From Chloroflexota bacterium (GTDB taxonomy: Bacteria; Chloroflexota; Limnocylindria; Limnocylindrales; Limnocylindraceae), in contig SHYI01000062.1 in assembly GCA_009692905.1 (NCBI GenBank), positions 1 to 6,133 on the forward strand: 6,133 nt of DNA, written 5' to 3'. The position numbers and the translations under genes were made by a program. How positions within the stretch are numbered: position 1 is the stretch's first letter; every line of letters starts with the position of its first letter. Below are positions 1-6,055 of the stretch, piece by piece. Under the pieces are notes generated by a model. The model searched no databases, was not told the origin of the DNA, and was given only the letters and a program-made list of their open reading frames with translations.

Positions 1-69
1 CGCGACCTCTTCACTCGGCGGAAGGTTCGCCTTCCAGTTCGCAATGATCGTGATCTGCCGGCTGCTCAT
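1..69 (-). CDS. tpiA: Triosephosphate isomerase, N-terminal fragment (runs off the left edge)
   Basis: Only the first 23 codons are inside the window, read from an ATG at 69-67. The peptide has a hydrophobic beta strand followed by Asn-Trp-Lys (ITIIANWKAN), the first strand and active-site signature of triosephosphate isomerase. Asn11 and Lys13 fall at the family's usual substrate-binding and catalytic positions, and the segment LPPSEEVA fits the start of the first helix. The enzyme interconverts dihydroxyacetone phosphate and glyceraldehyde 3-phosphate in cytoplasmic glycolysis and gluconeogenesis. The ATG lies 7 bases beyond the whiA stop with no clear Shine-Dalgarno sequence, so translation is probably coupled to whiA. 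In Actinomycetota gap and pgk usually sit between whiA and tpiA; here tpiA follows directly. The call rests on a short but distinctive motif. Confidence 0.8.
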   Translation of the reverse strand, partial: MSSRQITIIANWKANLPPSEEVA

Positions 70-76
70 GTGTGAA

Positions 77-916
77 TCATCGCAGAGGTTGCCCCGCTGA
101 GTGGTCGCCTGCCTGCGCCTCACTGACACGACGCTCAATCTCGGCGAGTGCGCGCTGCACCGTGGAGCGCGCCAGCTCAAGTTCGACGGCAAGCTCGGCA
201 AGGGTTGCGTCGGGGGCTGCCGATCGAGCGCGGGCGACCCGTGCGTGAAGACCGTCAGCCTGCAGAAGCTCCTCCTCTAACGCCACGGTACAGGCTCGCG
301 CCTGCCGTATCCCAGCATGCACCGCACGCGTGAGGTTTGCGGTCTCAGCATTCACGCTGCGATTCAAGCTTCCGCGAACCTCTCGGCCGATGCCACGGGC
401 CTCCATCTCGGCCACTGCGGCAGTTGCACCGAGCCGCCGCAACAGATCAATGAGCACATCGCGGCCCTTCCATACGAGCAGTCCCTTGCCACGTCGCTCG
501 CGGCGATGTCCGCCAAGCTGATCTAGCTCTGTCAGTCGAGCCAGATGCGTCGCCTCTGCAGCAGAGACGTTGATCTCAAGGTGCACACTCCCTGAGGCGA
601 GTGAGAGGGATCCCCTCGCAAGGAGTCGACCGCGCAGGAGTGCAAAGCGACAGTGCTGTGCCGAACGCGCAGAGCCCAAGTCGGCGGCGCAACTCTCAGC
701 CTGGTGCCGTGGCGATCCTACCCAGGCCCTCGCCGCTCCGCGCTGAGAGAGCTCCGTGCCGAGCTCGTGCACCGCTCGTGCCAGGGAGACATCGACGCGA
801 CGGCCTGAATCGCCAAGTGCGGCGAGCTCCGCCTGAATGCAGCAGGTTCGCGCCGGTCGGATCGCCGCGAGCTCATGACGGATTGAGGCGACGAGGTCCG
901 CCTCTCCCCGACTCAT
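77..916 (-). CDS. whiA: WhiA-family DNA-binding regulator (divergent)
   Basis: A protein of 279 residues with the WhiA layout. The N-terminus carries RTCCIQAELAAL (residues 23-34), matching the family's Cys-Cys/AEL start. FALLRGRLLARGSLS (91-105) is the LAGLIDADG-like core, followed by HLEI (112-115). The most conserved block, REVRGSLNRSVNAETANL, is at 178-195, and a C-terminal helix-turn-helix lies at about 237-262. In Streptomyces WhiA controls sporulation and division genes; in Bacillus it affects division and chromosome segregation. It descends from homing endonucleases but acts as a DNA-binding protein. Two things are odd. The stretch between the Cys-Cys motif and the LAGLIDADG core is only about 70 residues, shorter than I expect. 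The helix-turn-helix reads LELARSTVQRALAEI where typical members have a PPxSKSGVNHR-like stretch. The total is somewhat below the usual 300-odd residues. The ATG overlaps the yvcK stop as ATGA, which fixes the start. Family assignment is firm; target genes are unknown. Confidence 0.9.
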   Translation of the reverse strand: MSRGEADLVASIRHELAAIRPARTCCIQAELAALGDSGRRVDVSLARAVHELGTELSQRGAARAWVGSPRHQAESCAADLGSARSAQHCRFALLRGRLLARGSLSLASGSVHLEINVSAAEATHLARLTELDQLGGHRRERRGKGLLVWKGRDVLIDLLRRLGATAAVAEMEARGIGREVRGSLNRSVNAETANLTRAVHAGIRQARACTVALEEELLQADGLHARVARARSAAPDATLAELAVELELARSTVQRALAEIERRVSEAQAGDHSAGQPLR

Positions 917-2211
917 CGTGTGCGTCGAGGCTCGCGCAGTGGGAGGCGTAAGAGCGCGCGAGAGAGGAGGTTCGGCTCATGCAGGTGCGGCGTCCGCCGG
1001 GAGGCAATATCGCGAACGAAGAGTGGTGGACGCTTACGACCCTCCGCATCGGTGGTGTGGTGCAGCGTTGGCGCGATTGGCACGCCGCCGACCGCTCCAG
1101 CGCGGCGCGAGCTTGCAGAGGTGGCGAGGATGCCGTCAATGAGGCCCGACGCTCCATGCGCCTCGAGTGCTGCAAGATGGGCATCAAGATCCATCCCATC
1201 GGTCTCCCCCTCTTGCTCGTCAACGTTCGCGACCCACACCAGCGGCGCGCACCGTGCCTGTAGCGCTGCAAGAATTTCTGGAACGAGCAGATGTGGGATC
1301 ACGCTGGTGTAGAGAGAGCCTGGGCCGAGCACGATCAGGTCGGCCTGCTGAATCGCAGTAATCGCTGACGGAGTCGCTCGCGCCCCTTCAGGTGTAATGC
1401 GCATGCGGTCAATGTGGCGTGTGCGTGCCAGTTGGGCCTGACCGCGCACGGTTGCGCCGTCCGTCGTGGTGCCGATTAGCTCCAACGCGACAGTCGTTCC
1501 CGGAATCACCTCTCCCCGAACATTGAGAATGCGATGCACGCGCGCAACGCCACGCTCAAGGTCTCCCCCCTCCTGGTGGATCGCAGCGGCGAGCAAGAGA
1601 TTGCCAATGGCGTGCCCGCGTGCTGCGCCAGGCTCAGCTGGGAGTCGAAAGCGCAGAAGATCGGCCGCTGTCGACTCCGAGTCCGAGAGGGCGACGAGGC
1701 AGTTCCGCAGGTCGCCCACGGGCGGAATCCCGAGTTGCTCCCTCAGCATCCCTGACGATCCGCCGTCATCCCCCATCGAAACGATCGCGGTGAGATGCGC
1801 GGTCTCAAGCTTCAGGCCACGAAGAGCAGTCCCCAGCCCCGTTCCGCCACCGAGCACCACCACGCGACGTCCACGCGCCAGCCGACGACGGCGCTCGAGG
1901 AGCTCAAGGAGGGAGACCCCCGGTCGATCTGTGCGGTACGGCAGGATCGCCGCCCGTGCCAGCCCGCCCAGCCCAACCCCCACCAGAAGCAGCCCAAAGC
2001 CGGCCGCAACGGCGGCGCGAACCATCGGATCGAGATCGCGCAGGGCGACCGCTTCAGCGATTTGGACGAGTGGATCTGGGAGCTGCGCCCCTGTGGCGAG
2101 TGCGCGGATCCCGCTCAGGGCACCGAGCGCAATCGTCCCCGCACCGAGAAAGGCCAAGAGCAGCCAGCGCTTTACCCCGAGACCAGGCTTCAGCCAGCCA
2201 ATTCGACTCAC
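913..2211 (-). CDS. yvcK: YvcK/GlmR (CofD-like) family protein with N-terminal membrane anchor
   Basis: A 432-residue protein in two parts. Residues 1-90 contain two likely membrane segments (about 16-35 and 66-90). The cytoplasmic domain starts near 113 with VVVLGGGTGLG (117-127), then MGDDGGSSG (146-154), PVGDLRNCL (164-172), HAIGNLLLAA (200-209), LGPGSLYTSVIPHLLV (295-310) and NVDEQEGETDGM (329-340). These are the nucleotide-sugar-binding and core motifs of the YvcK family, related to the 2-phospho-L-lactate transferase CofD fold. In Bacillus subtilis YvcK/GlmR binds UDP-N-acetylglucosamine and promotes flux into cell-wall precursors on gluconeogenic media; the same role here is inferred. 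Start is GTG at 2211, 3 bases after the rapZ stop, with GGAG 12 bases upstream (2227-2224), a rather long spacing. The end overlaps whiA by 4 bases. The tail beyond about residue 410 is arginine-rich and weakly conserved. CofD itself is unlikely, given the rapZ-whiA context. Confidence 0.93.
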   Translation of the reverse strand: MSRIGWLKPGLGVKRWLLLAFLGAGTIALGALSGIRALATGAQLPDPLVQIAEAVALRDLDPMVRAAVAAGFGLLLVGVGLGGLARAAILPYRTDRPGVSLLELLERRRRLARGRRVVVLGGGTGLGTALRGLKLETAHLTAIVSMGDDGGSSGMLREQLGIPPVGDLRNCLVALSDSESTAADLLRFRLPAEPGAARGHAIGNLLLAAAIHQEGGDLERGVARVHRILNVRGEVIPGTTVALELIGTTTDGATVRGQAQLARTRHIDRMRITPEGARATPSAITAIQQADLIVLGPGSLYTSVIPHLLVPEILAALQARCAPLVWVANVDEQEGETDGMDLDAHLAALEAHGASGLIDGILATSASSRRAGAVGGVPIAPTLHHTTDAEGRKRPPLFVRDIASRRTPHLHEPNLLSRALLRLPLREPRRTR

Positions 2212-2214
2212 CGC

Positions 2215-3105
2215 TTAGGTTCGCTCCACATCGCGGTGGTGAATATGGACCGTGTGCGCTCCAGCCTGCGCCCGCAGTTTCGTAGCCAACGACTCGCTGA
2301 TCGCCACGGAACGGTGGCGGCCACCTGTGCAACCGATCGCGATACTCAGACGACCACGACCATCGCCAAGGTAGGTCTTGAGGGTGGCAACGGCGAACGC
2401 CGCGATTGCCGCCTCAATTGAAGCCCCGACCGGATCGTTCAGCACGTACGCGGCAACTTCGCCGTCGCGACCATCCTTCGGCCGCAACTCTGGGACCCAG
2501 TGCGGATTCGCCGCCGATCGCACGTCGAAGAGCAGATCTGAATCAAGAGGGATCCCGTGCTTGTAGCCGAAACTGGTGAGGTGAATAGAGATCGAGGCGT
2601 CGCCACCTAACGCCTCTTGCACCAGCCGATCTCGCAACTCGCGAGCCGAGAGGTCGCTCGTATCAATCACGGCATCGGCAATCTCGCGTGAAGCGCTGAG
2701 CAGGTCCCTCTCCGCTCGGATGGCCCCAGCAACGTCACTCGGCGCATCAATTGGTCCACCGAGCGGATGGCGGTGCCGCGTCTCGCTAAACCGACGAATG
2801 AGCACATCGTCGCGTGAATCGAGGTAGATCACACGACTCTCGAGTCCAATTGCTGCGCTCGCACTTCGGACCGCATCAATAGTGGAACGCGGATCACCAT
2901 CGCGGGCATCAATCACGAGGCAGAGGCGCGCGAACCGCTCGGGCTGGAGTCGAATCTTCTCCAGAAGCGCGGGGATCAAATCGTTCGGCATATTGTCAAT
3001 CGTGCGGAATCCGACATCTTCTAGCGACTTCGTTGCGGTGCTCTTCCCCGCACCCGACATCCCCGTGAGCAACACGATCTTGTGCGGCACGACGGCGGTC
3101 GCCAC
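2215..3105 (-). CDS. rapZ: RapZ/YvcJ-family nucleotide-binding protein (RNase adapter family)
   Basis: A full-length family member of 296 residues. It has a P-loop LLTGMSGAGKST at 12-23, GFRTIDNMP at 32-40, a Walker B-like strand LVIDARDGD at 63-71 and RRFSETRHRHPL at 104-115. The C-terminal domain has SFGYKHGIPLDSDLLFDVR (178-196), NPHWVPELRPKDGRD (200-214) and IAIGCTGGRHRSVAISE (255-271), ending in HHRDVER. In Escherichia coli RapZ binds glucosamine 6-phosphate and guides RNase E to the small RNA GlmZ through its C-terminal domain. In Gram-positives YvcJ binds and hydrolyses nucleotides, and its role is less clear. Conservation of both halves suggests nucleotide binding and the C-terminal ligand site are kept, while the small-RNA role should not be assumed. 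Start is GTG at 3105, sharing one base with the tatC stop (TAGTG) and preceded by a good ribosome binding site. Downstream coupling to yvcK is tight. Confidence 0.95.
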   Translation of the reverse strand: MATAVVPHKIVLLTGMSGAGKSTATKSLEDVGFRTIDNMPNDLIPALLEKIRLQPERFARLCLVIDARDGDPRSTIDAVRSASAAIGLESRVIYLDSRDDVLIRRFSETRHRHPLGGPIDAPSDVAGAIRAERDLLSASREIADAVIDTSDLSARELRDRLVQEALGGDASISIHLTSFGYKHGIPLDSDLLFDVRSAANPHWVPELRPKDGRDGEVAAYVLNDPVGASIEAAIAAFAVATLKTYLGDGRGRLSIAIGCTGGRHRSVAISESLATKLRAQAGAHTVHIHHRDVERT

Positions 3106-3821
3106 TAGCGCCCCCCTGCCCGAACGAGCCAGATCGAGAGTTCGTAGAGGAGGTAGAGCACCACCCCAAGCACGATCGGGCTGATCAGATCTGTTCCCGG
3201 CGTGGCAAACGCACCGACAATAACGGCGATGACCAGCGCGTTTCGTCGCCAGCGTCGGAGCTTGGCTGACGTGACCACCCCAACGCGAGAGAGGAAGACG
3301 AGAAGGATCGGATACTCCGTCGCCAGCCCGAACACCAGCATGAGTGAGCCGACAAATCCGAAGTAGCGATCAGCGGCAATGAGTGGGGTGAGATCGTCGG
3401 TCGCAAACGATAGGAGGAAGCTCACCGCAAACGGCAAGACGACCCAGGCGACTGCAACGCCAACGACAAAGAGGAGGAGCGCGAGTGGAATCCAGGGCCG
3501 TGCGGCACGACGCTCCGAGTCTGTTAGGCCTGGACGAATAAACGCCCATGCCTGCCAGAGCCAGATCGGCATCGCCAGCGCCACGCCCCCGATGAGGCTG
3601 AGTTGCATGCGAATCCCGAACGCGTCGCCGACGCCCACGAAGAAGAGCGGGGTGTCGTTGAGTGGGGTGCGCAGCAGCGCGATGAGGGTGTCGCACCAGG
3701 CGAAGGTAACGATGCCTCCAACCACCACTGCGGCGAGGGCGATGCCGACACGTCGGCGTAGCTCCTTAAGGTGATGGATGAGCGGCGCTGGTGCGTCGCT
3801 GATCTCTCGGGCCCGAGGCAT
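3105..3821 (-). CDS. tatC: Sec-independent protein translocase TatC
   Basis: A 238-residue polytopic membrane protein with six predicted segments (about 26-44, 73-92, 111-133, 153-176, 194-208, 213-232). Hallmarks are HLKELRRR at 17-24 before the first segment, GDAFGIRM at 65-72, QAWAFIRPGLTDSER at 90-104 in the first cytoplasmic loop, and FGLATEYP (164-171) with the conserved membrane glutamate at 169. ATPGTD lies at 206-211 before the last segment. TatC recognises twin-arginine signal peptides and forms the receptor core onto which TatA assembles to export folded proteins. It lies 18 bases after tatA, and no TatB is seen, pointing to a minimal TatA-TatC system unless another copy lies elsewhere. 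The ATG at 3821 has no recognisable Shine-Dalgarno sequence, so expression probably depends on tatA translation. It shares one base with rapZ. Length is near the family norm. Confidence 0.95.
   Translation of the reverse strand: MPRAREISDAPAPLIHHLKELRRRVGIALAAVVVGGIVTFAWCDTLIALLRTPLNDTPLFFVGVGDAFGIRMQLSLIGGVALAMPIWLWQAWAFIRPGLTDSERRAARPWIPLALLLFVVGVAVAWVVLPFAVSFLLSFATDDLTPLIAADRYFGFVGSLMLVFGLATEYPILLVFLSRVGVVTSAKLRRWRRNALVIAVIVGAFATPGTDLISPIVLGVVLYLLYELSIWLVRAGGR
3111..3117 (-). promoter_or_regulatory. Ribosome binding site of rapZ, inside the end of tatC
   Basis: On the minus strand AGGGGGG lies in the last codons of tatC (Gly-Gly-Arg), 5 bases before the GTG at 3105-3103 that overlaps the tatC TAG. 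The spacing supports this GTG as the rapZ start and a stop-restart mode of translation. Confidence 0.65.
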
Positions 3822-3823
3822 GA

Positions 3824-3837
3824 TCGGCTCGAACCGA
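3824..3837 (-). other. Short inverted repeat between tatA and tatC
   Basis: The minus strand reads TCGGTTCGAGCCGA, a near-perfect palindrome with one T-G wobble. It could form a stem of 4 to 5 pairs with a UCGA-type loop. It fills most of the gap between the tatA stop and the tatC start. No U-run follows, so it is not a standard terminator. It could tune tatC translation or mRNA stability, or be chance. Confidence 0.4.
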
Positions 3838-3839
3838 CG

Positions 3840-4055
3840 TTACGCCTTTCGCTTCGAACGCGACGCTGTGGCGCGCTTTGTCGCCTTCTTGGCACGTGGC
3901 TTGGCCGGTGCCGAAGAGGTACCTGAGGTTGCATCCTTAAACTCGCGGAACGAGTTGCCGACGGCCTTCCCAATCTCTGGAAGCTTCCCTGGCCCGAAGA
4001 CCAAGAGCACGACGGCGAGGATCAGGATCAGTTCAAATGGTCCGACGTTTGGCAT
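3840..4055 (-). CDS. tatA: Sec-independent protein translocase TatA
   Basis: A 71-residue protein with the TatA/E architecture: a short outer N-terminus, one membrane helix (about residues 6-20) and the hinge [14 protein letters not shown] (20-33). An amphipathic helix through [11 protein letters not shown] (33-43) leads to a lysine- and arginine-rich tail (52-71). A polar residue, Glu8, sits near the start of the membrane helix, as expected. TatA oligomerises at TatC to let folded proteins cross the cytoplasmic membrane. I favour TatA over TatB because the protein is short and has FGP followed by the Lys-Leu-Pro motif. The ATG at 4055 follows a strong AGGAGGT ribosome binding site 5 bases away, the best in the window, which fits the need for TatA in excess over TatC. 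It begins 30 bases after the pyrF stop. Confidence 0.95.
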   Translation of the reverse strand: MPNVGPFELILILAVVLLVFGPGKLPEIGKAVGNSFREFKDATSGTSSAPAKPRAKKATKRATASRSKRKA

Positions 4056-4060
4056 TGAAA

Positions 4061-4068
4061 ACCTCCTC
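4061..4068 (-). promoter_or_regulatory. Strong ribosome binding site of tatA
   Basis: On the minus strand the bases read GAGGAGGT, followed by TTTCA and the tatA ATG at 4055, a 5-base spacer. This is close to the ideal anti-16S match and the only such site in the window. It confirms the tatA start and suggests that tatA is translated independently of pyrF. Confidence 0.85.
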
Positions 4069-4085
4069 GTAGTGGGCTGGCGCCC

Positions 4086-4946
4086 TTAGGGGGCGAGTAT
4101 AGCGAGGCGCCGCCCCCACTCCGCCGCTGCAGCGCCCAGCGCGTCTGCCACCCGCTCGTCGGTCGCTCCAGCGTCGCTGATCCCGCGCCCCACATTCACG
4201 AGCAACCCCCTCCCGACCACCCCGCTCCCAGGGGCGGCCGTAGCGCCGCCATCGGCGACCACTGCACTAGCCGCACCCCCCTGCGCCCCTACCCCAGGGA
4301 CGAGAAAGGGGAGACCGGGGGCCGCCGCTCGGACCTGGCGGAGCGCCGCGGCATCGGTCGCACCGACGACTAGGCCGATGCGTCCAGCCAGCCCCTCTGC
4401 ACGACGCCCCGCGAGTCGCGCGACTCGCTCAGCAAGCGTCTCCTCTGGCTCCTCAGCGCTGGCACCAACCCGAAGGTTCTGCAGCTCACCCGATTCGGGA
4501 TTCGATGTGCGACAGAGGAGGTAGGTGAACCTGTCTGTGCGGTCGAGAAGGGGGGCCAGGGCACCGATGCCCAGATACGGATTCGCCGTCACTGCATCAG
4601 CGCCGAGCACGTCGAAGAGGGCAACACCTTGGGCCGTAACCGTCGCCCCAATGTCACCACGCTTTGCATCGACGATGAGTGGAATCTCCGCTGGAATCTG
4701 CCGTCGCACGTGTTCGGCCAGTCGCATCCCCTCGCTGCCGAGCGCCTCAAAATAGGCAAGGTTCATCTTGAATGCGGCGGCATGCGGGGCGGTCGCAGCA
4801 ATGAGCGTGTCAATCCACCGCTCGATACCGGCATGCGATTCGCGAAATGTCACGGGGAGTGCTGAGGGGACCGGATCGATGCCGACACAGAGGAGCGAGC
4901 CCACTCGAGCCGTAGATGCGCCGAGTAGGTCGAGATATTGACTCAT
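4086..4946 (-). CDS. pyrF: Orotidine 5'-phosphate decarboxylase, type 2
   Basis: Decarboxylates orotidine 5'-monophosphate to UMP, the last step of de novo pyrimidine synthesis, in the cytoplasm. The 286-residue product has an early GIDP (22-25), FKMNLAYFEALGSEG (59-73) and the catalytic signature IVDAKRGDIGAT (91-102), with Asp93, Lys95 and Asp98. It continues with TANPYLGIGALAPLL (120-134), RTSNP (146-150), GLVVGAT (191-197), the phosphate-binding LVPGVGAQGG (215-224) and NVGRGI (251-256). Length and motifs fit the longer type 2 subfamily. I place the start at ATG 4946, which overlaps the upstream stop as ATGA and gives the usual N-terminus (SQYLDLL). An in-frame ATG at 4991 would add 15 residues lying inside the upstream gene, and is less likely. 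GGAG lies 11 bases upstream of the chosen start. The C-terminal third is unusually rich in alanine and glycine but keeps its motifs. Confidence 0.95.
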   Translation of the reverse strand: MSQYLDLLGASTARVGSLLCVGIDPVPSALPVTFRESHAGIERWIDTLIAATAPHAAAFKMNLAYFEALGSEGMRLAEHVRRQIPAEIPLIVDAKRGDIGATVTAQGVALFDVLGADAVTANPYLGIGALAPLLDRTDRFTYLLCRTSNPESGELQNLRVGASAEEPEETLAERVARLAGRRAEGLAGRIGLVVGATDAAALRQVRAAAPGLPFLVPGVGAQGGAASAVVADGGATAAPGSGVVGRGLLVNVGRGISDAGATDERVADALGAAAAEWGRRLAILAP

Positions 4947-6055
4947 GGCGCTGGGCTCTCCGTTACTGGCGCCGTATTCAAGCTCCCCCACGCCGGCCGC
5001 ACATTTGGATCAACTGGGTCGCGGAGGGGGCTCAAGATCACTGGCGGATTTGGGATGCCAGATGACGCAACGCTAAATGAGGCGAGATTGAGACTCGCTA
5101 GGCTCCCGTTTGCAGAGAGGTAGGCGATCTGCGCGCCCGTCGGTGACCAGGCTGGAGCCCACGACTTGCCAGTGCGCGTGATCTCAAGCACGACCTCACC
5201 AGTGGCTGCGTTCATGATCACCACATCCGTGCCACGTGCAGAAATGCGCGTTGCGGCGATCCATCGGCCATCGGGACTGATCGCTGGCTGCACGATCCCC
5301 TTCTCACCGATTCGCGTCGTGCTCTTCTTGGCAATGTTGTAGCGAATGATTCGCGACGAAGAAGTGCCTTCCGAGAGACCGTTCTGCACGTAGTAGATCG
5401 CGCTGCCATCGGGACTCCAGACGGGGTCCTGGTGACCGAATGGTGCGATGTGCGGCAGTGGCGGCGTTGAGATGGCGGAGCCATCACCGCTCAGGATGCG
5501 AACGACCACATCCGTGCCGACGCTACTACCACGGTAATCCGTTGCGACGGCGATGCGACCATCACTGGCAAGGGCTGGACCGTACATGAAGCCGGACCAG
5601 TTGAGCGCAGGTCGCGATCCGAGGATCAGACCATCAAAGATCACCTCTTCACCGCCGCCATATGCCGAGAGGCGGAGAAGGGTGGGAACGCTCATCTCAT
5701 ATTTCTGCACGCTGCCGCTCCCGAGAAGGCGGCCGCCAGTCTCTGTGCGGTGTCGGACGGCATAGAGCCAGACGCCGTCGGTGCTCCAGGCGAGGTGGGA
5801 ATCGGTGGTCGCGGTGGTCAGCTGACGTAGTCCAGCTCCGCTCACGCTCCAGATCGAGCCGCCACGTCCGAAGGCAATCGTTCCAGCAACGGTGACGCCC
5901 TCTGTCACCTCAGGCCCGCTATTGGGATTACCTGAGGGGGCGGGGGTACTCAGCGATAGGCCGACGAGGCTCCCCGCTGCGAGCAGCACGAGCAGGAGGG
6001 CCGCAATGATCGGGGCTGGGCTGAACGATCGACGCTGGGCACCATCTCTGCTCAT
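4943..6055 (-). CDS. Membrane-anchored or exported PD40/TolB-like beta-propeller protein
   Basis: A 370-residue protein with a basic N-terminus (QRRSF at 7-11), one strongly hydrophobic segment (about 15-34), a Pro/Ser/Gly-rich linker (36-50) and then WD40-like PD40 repeats. Repeat cores are visible at HLAWSTDGVWLYAV (87-100), ALASDGRIAV (161-170), PVWSPDGSAIYYV (211-223), AISPDGRWIAA (258-268) and PAWSPTGAQIAYLS (301-314). This pattern makes a TolB-type beta-propeller, expected outside the membrane and held by the N-terminal segment unless it is cleaved. There is no lipobox cysteine. No enzyme motif is seen, so binding or scaffolding is the most one can infer; the partner is unknown. The ATG at 6055 shares a base with a possible upstream stop (TGATG). 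The frame is, however, open to the right edge of the window, so a longer N-terminus cannot be excluded. There is no clear Shine-Dalgarno sequence. It overlaps pyrF by 4 bases. Confidence 0.8.
   Translation of the reverse strand: MSRDGAQRRSFSPAPIIAALLLVLLAAGSLVGLSLSTPAPSGNPNSGPEVTEGVTVAGTIAFGRGGSIWSVSGAGLRQLTTATTDSHLAWSTDGVWLYAVRHRTETGGRLLGSGSVQKYEMSVPTLLRLSAYGGGEEVIFDGLILGSRPALNWSGFMYGPALASDGRIAVATDYRGSSVGTDVVVRILSGDGSAISTPPLPHIAPFGHQDPVWSPDGSAIYYVQNGLSEGTSSSRIIRYNIAKKSTTRIGEKGIVQPAISPDGRWIAATRISARGTDVVIMNAATGEVVLEITRTGKSWAPAWSPTGAQIAYLSANGSLASLNLASFSVASSGIPNPPVILSPLRDPVDPNVRPAWGSLNTAPVTESPAP

Noticed and set aside
1466..2218. A plus-strand open frame of 250 codons antisense to yvcK
   Set aside because: Its product is a low-complexity Arg/Ser/Pro mix with no recognisable motif. 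It mirrors a well-supported yvcK frame and is what a GC-rich gene throws off on its opposite strand.
1795..2421. A plus-strand open frame of 208 codons across the rapZ-yvcK junction
   Set aside because: It spans the ends of two conserved genes on the other strand, has no family motif and conflicts with both, so it is a shadow frame.
3822..3840. A tRNA T-arm-like sequence (GGTTCGAGCC) on the minus strand between tatA and tatC
   Set aside because: The loop length is wrong for a T-arm, and neither an acceptor stem, anticodon arm nor CCA end can be placed within the surrounding coding sequence.
4056..4085. A possible promoter in the 30-base gap before tatA
   Set aside because: The gap is mostly the ribosome binding site. 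No -35/-10 pair is visible in it, and a promoter inside pyrF could not be judged by eye.
4081..4095. Inverted repeat at the pyrF stop (minus strand CGCCC-CCTAA-GGGCG), considered as a terminator
   Set aside because: The stem is only 5 pairs, includes the stop codon, and is not followed by a U-run; tatA follows at once. Too weak to call a terminator.
4947..4991. A longer PyrF starting at the ATG at 4991
   Set aside because: It would add 15 residues overlapping the end of the PD40 gene. The ATG at 4946 gives the usual family N-terminus and the ATGA junction typical of this window.
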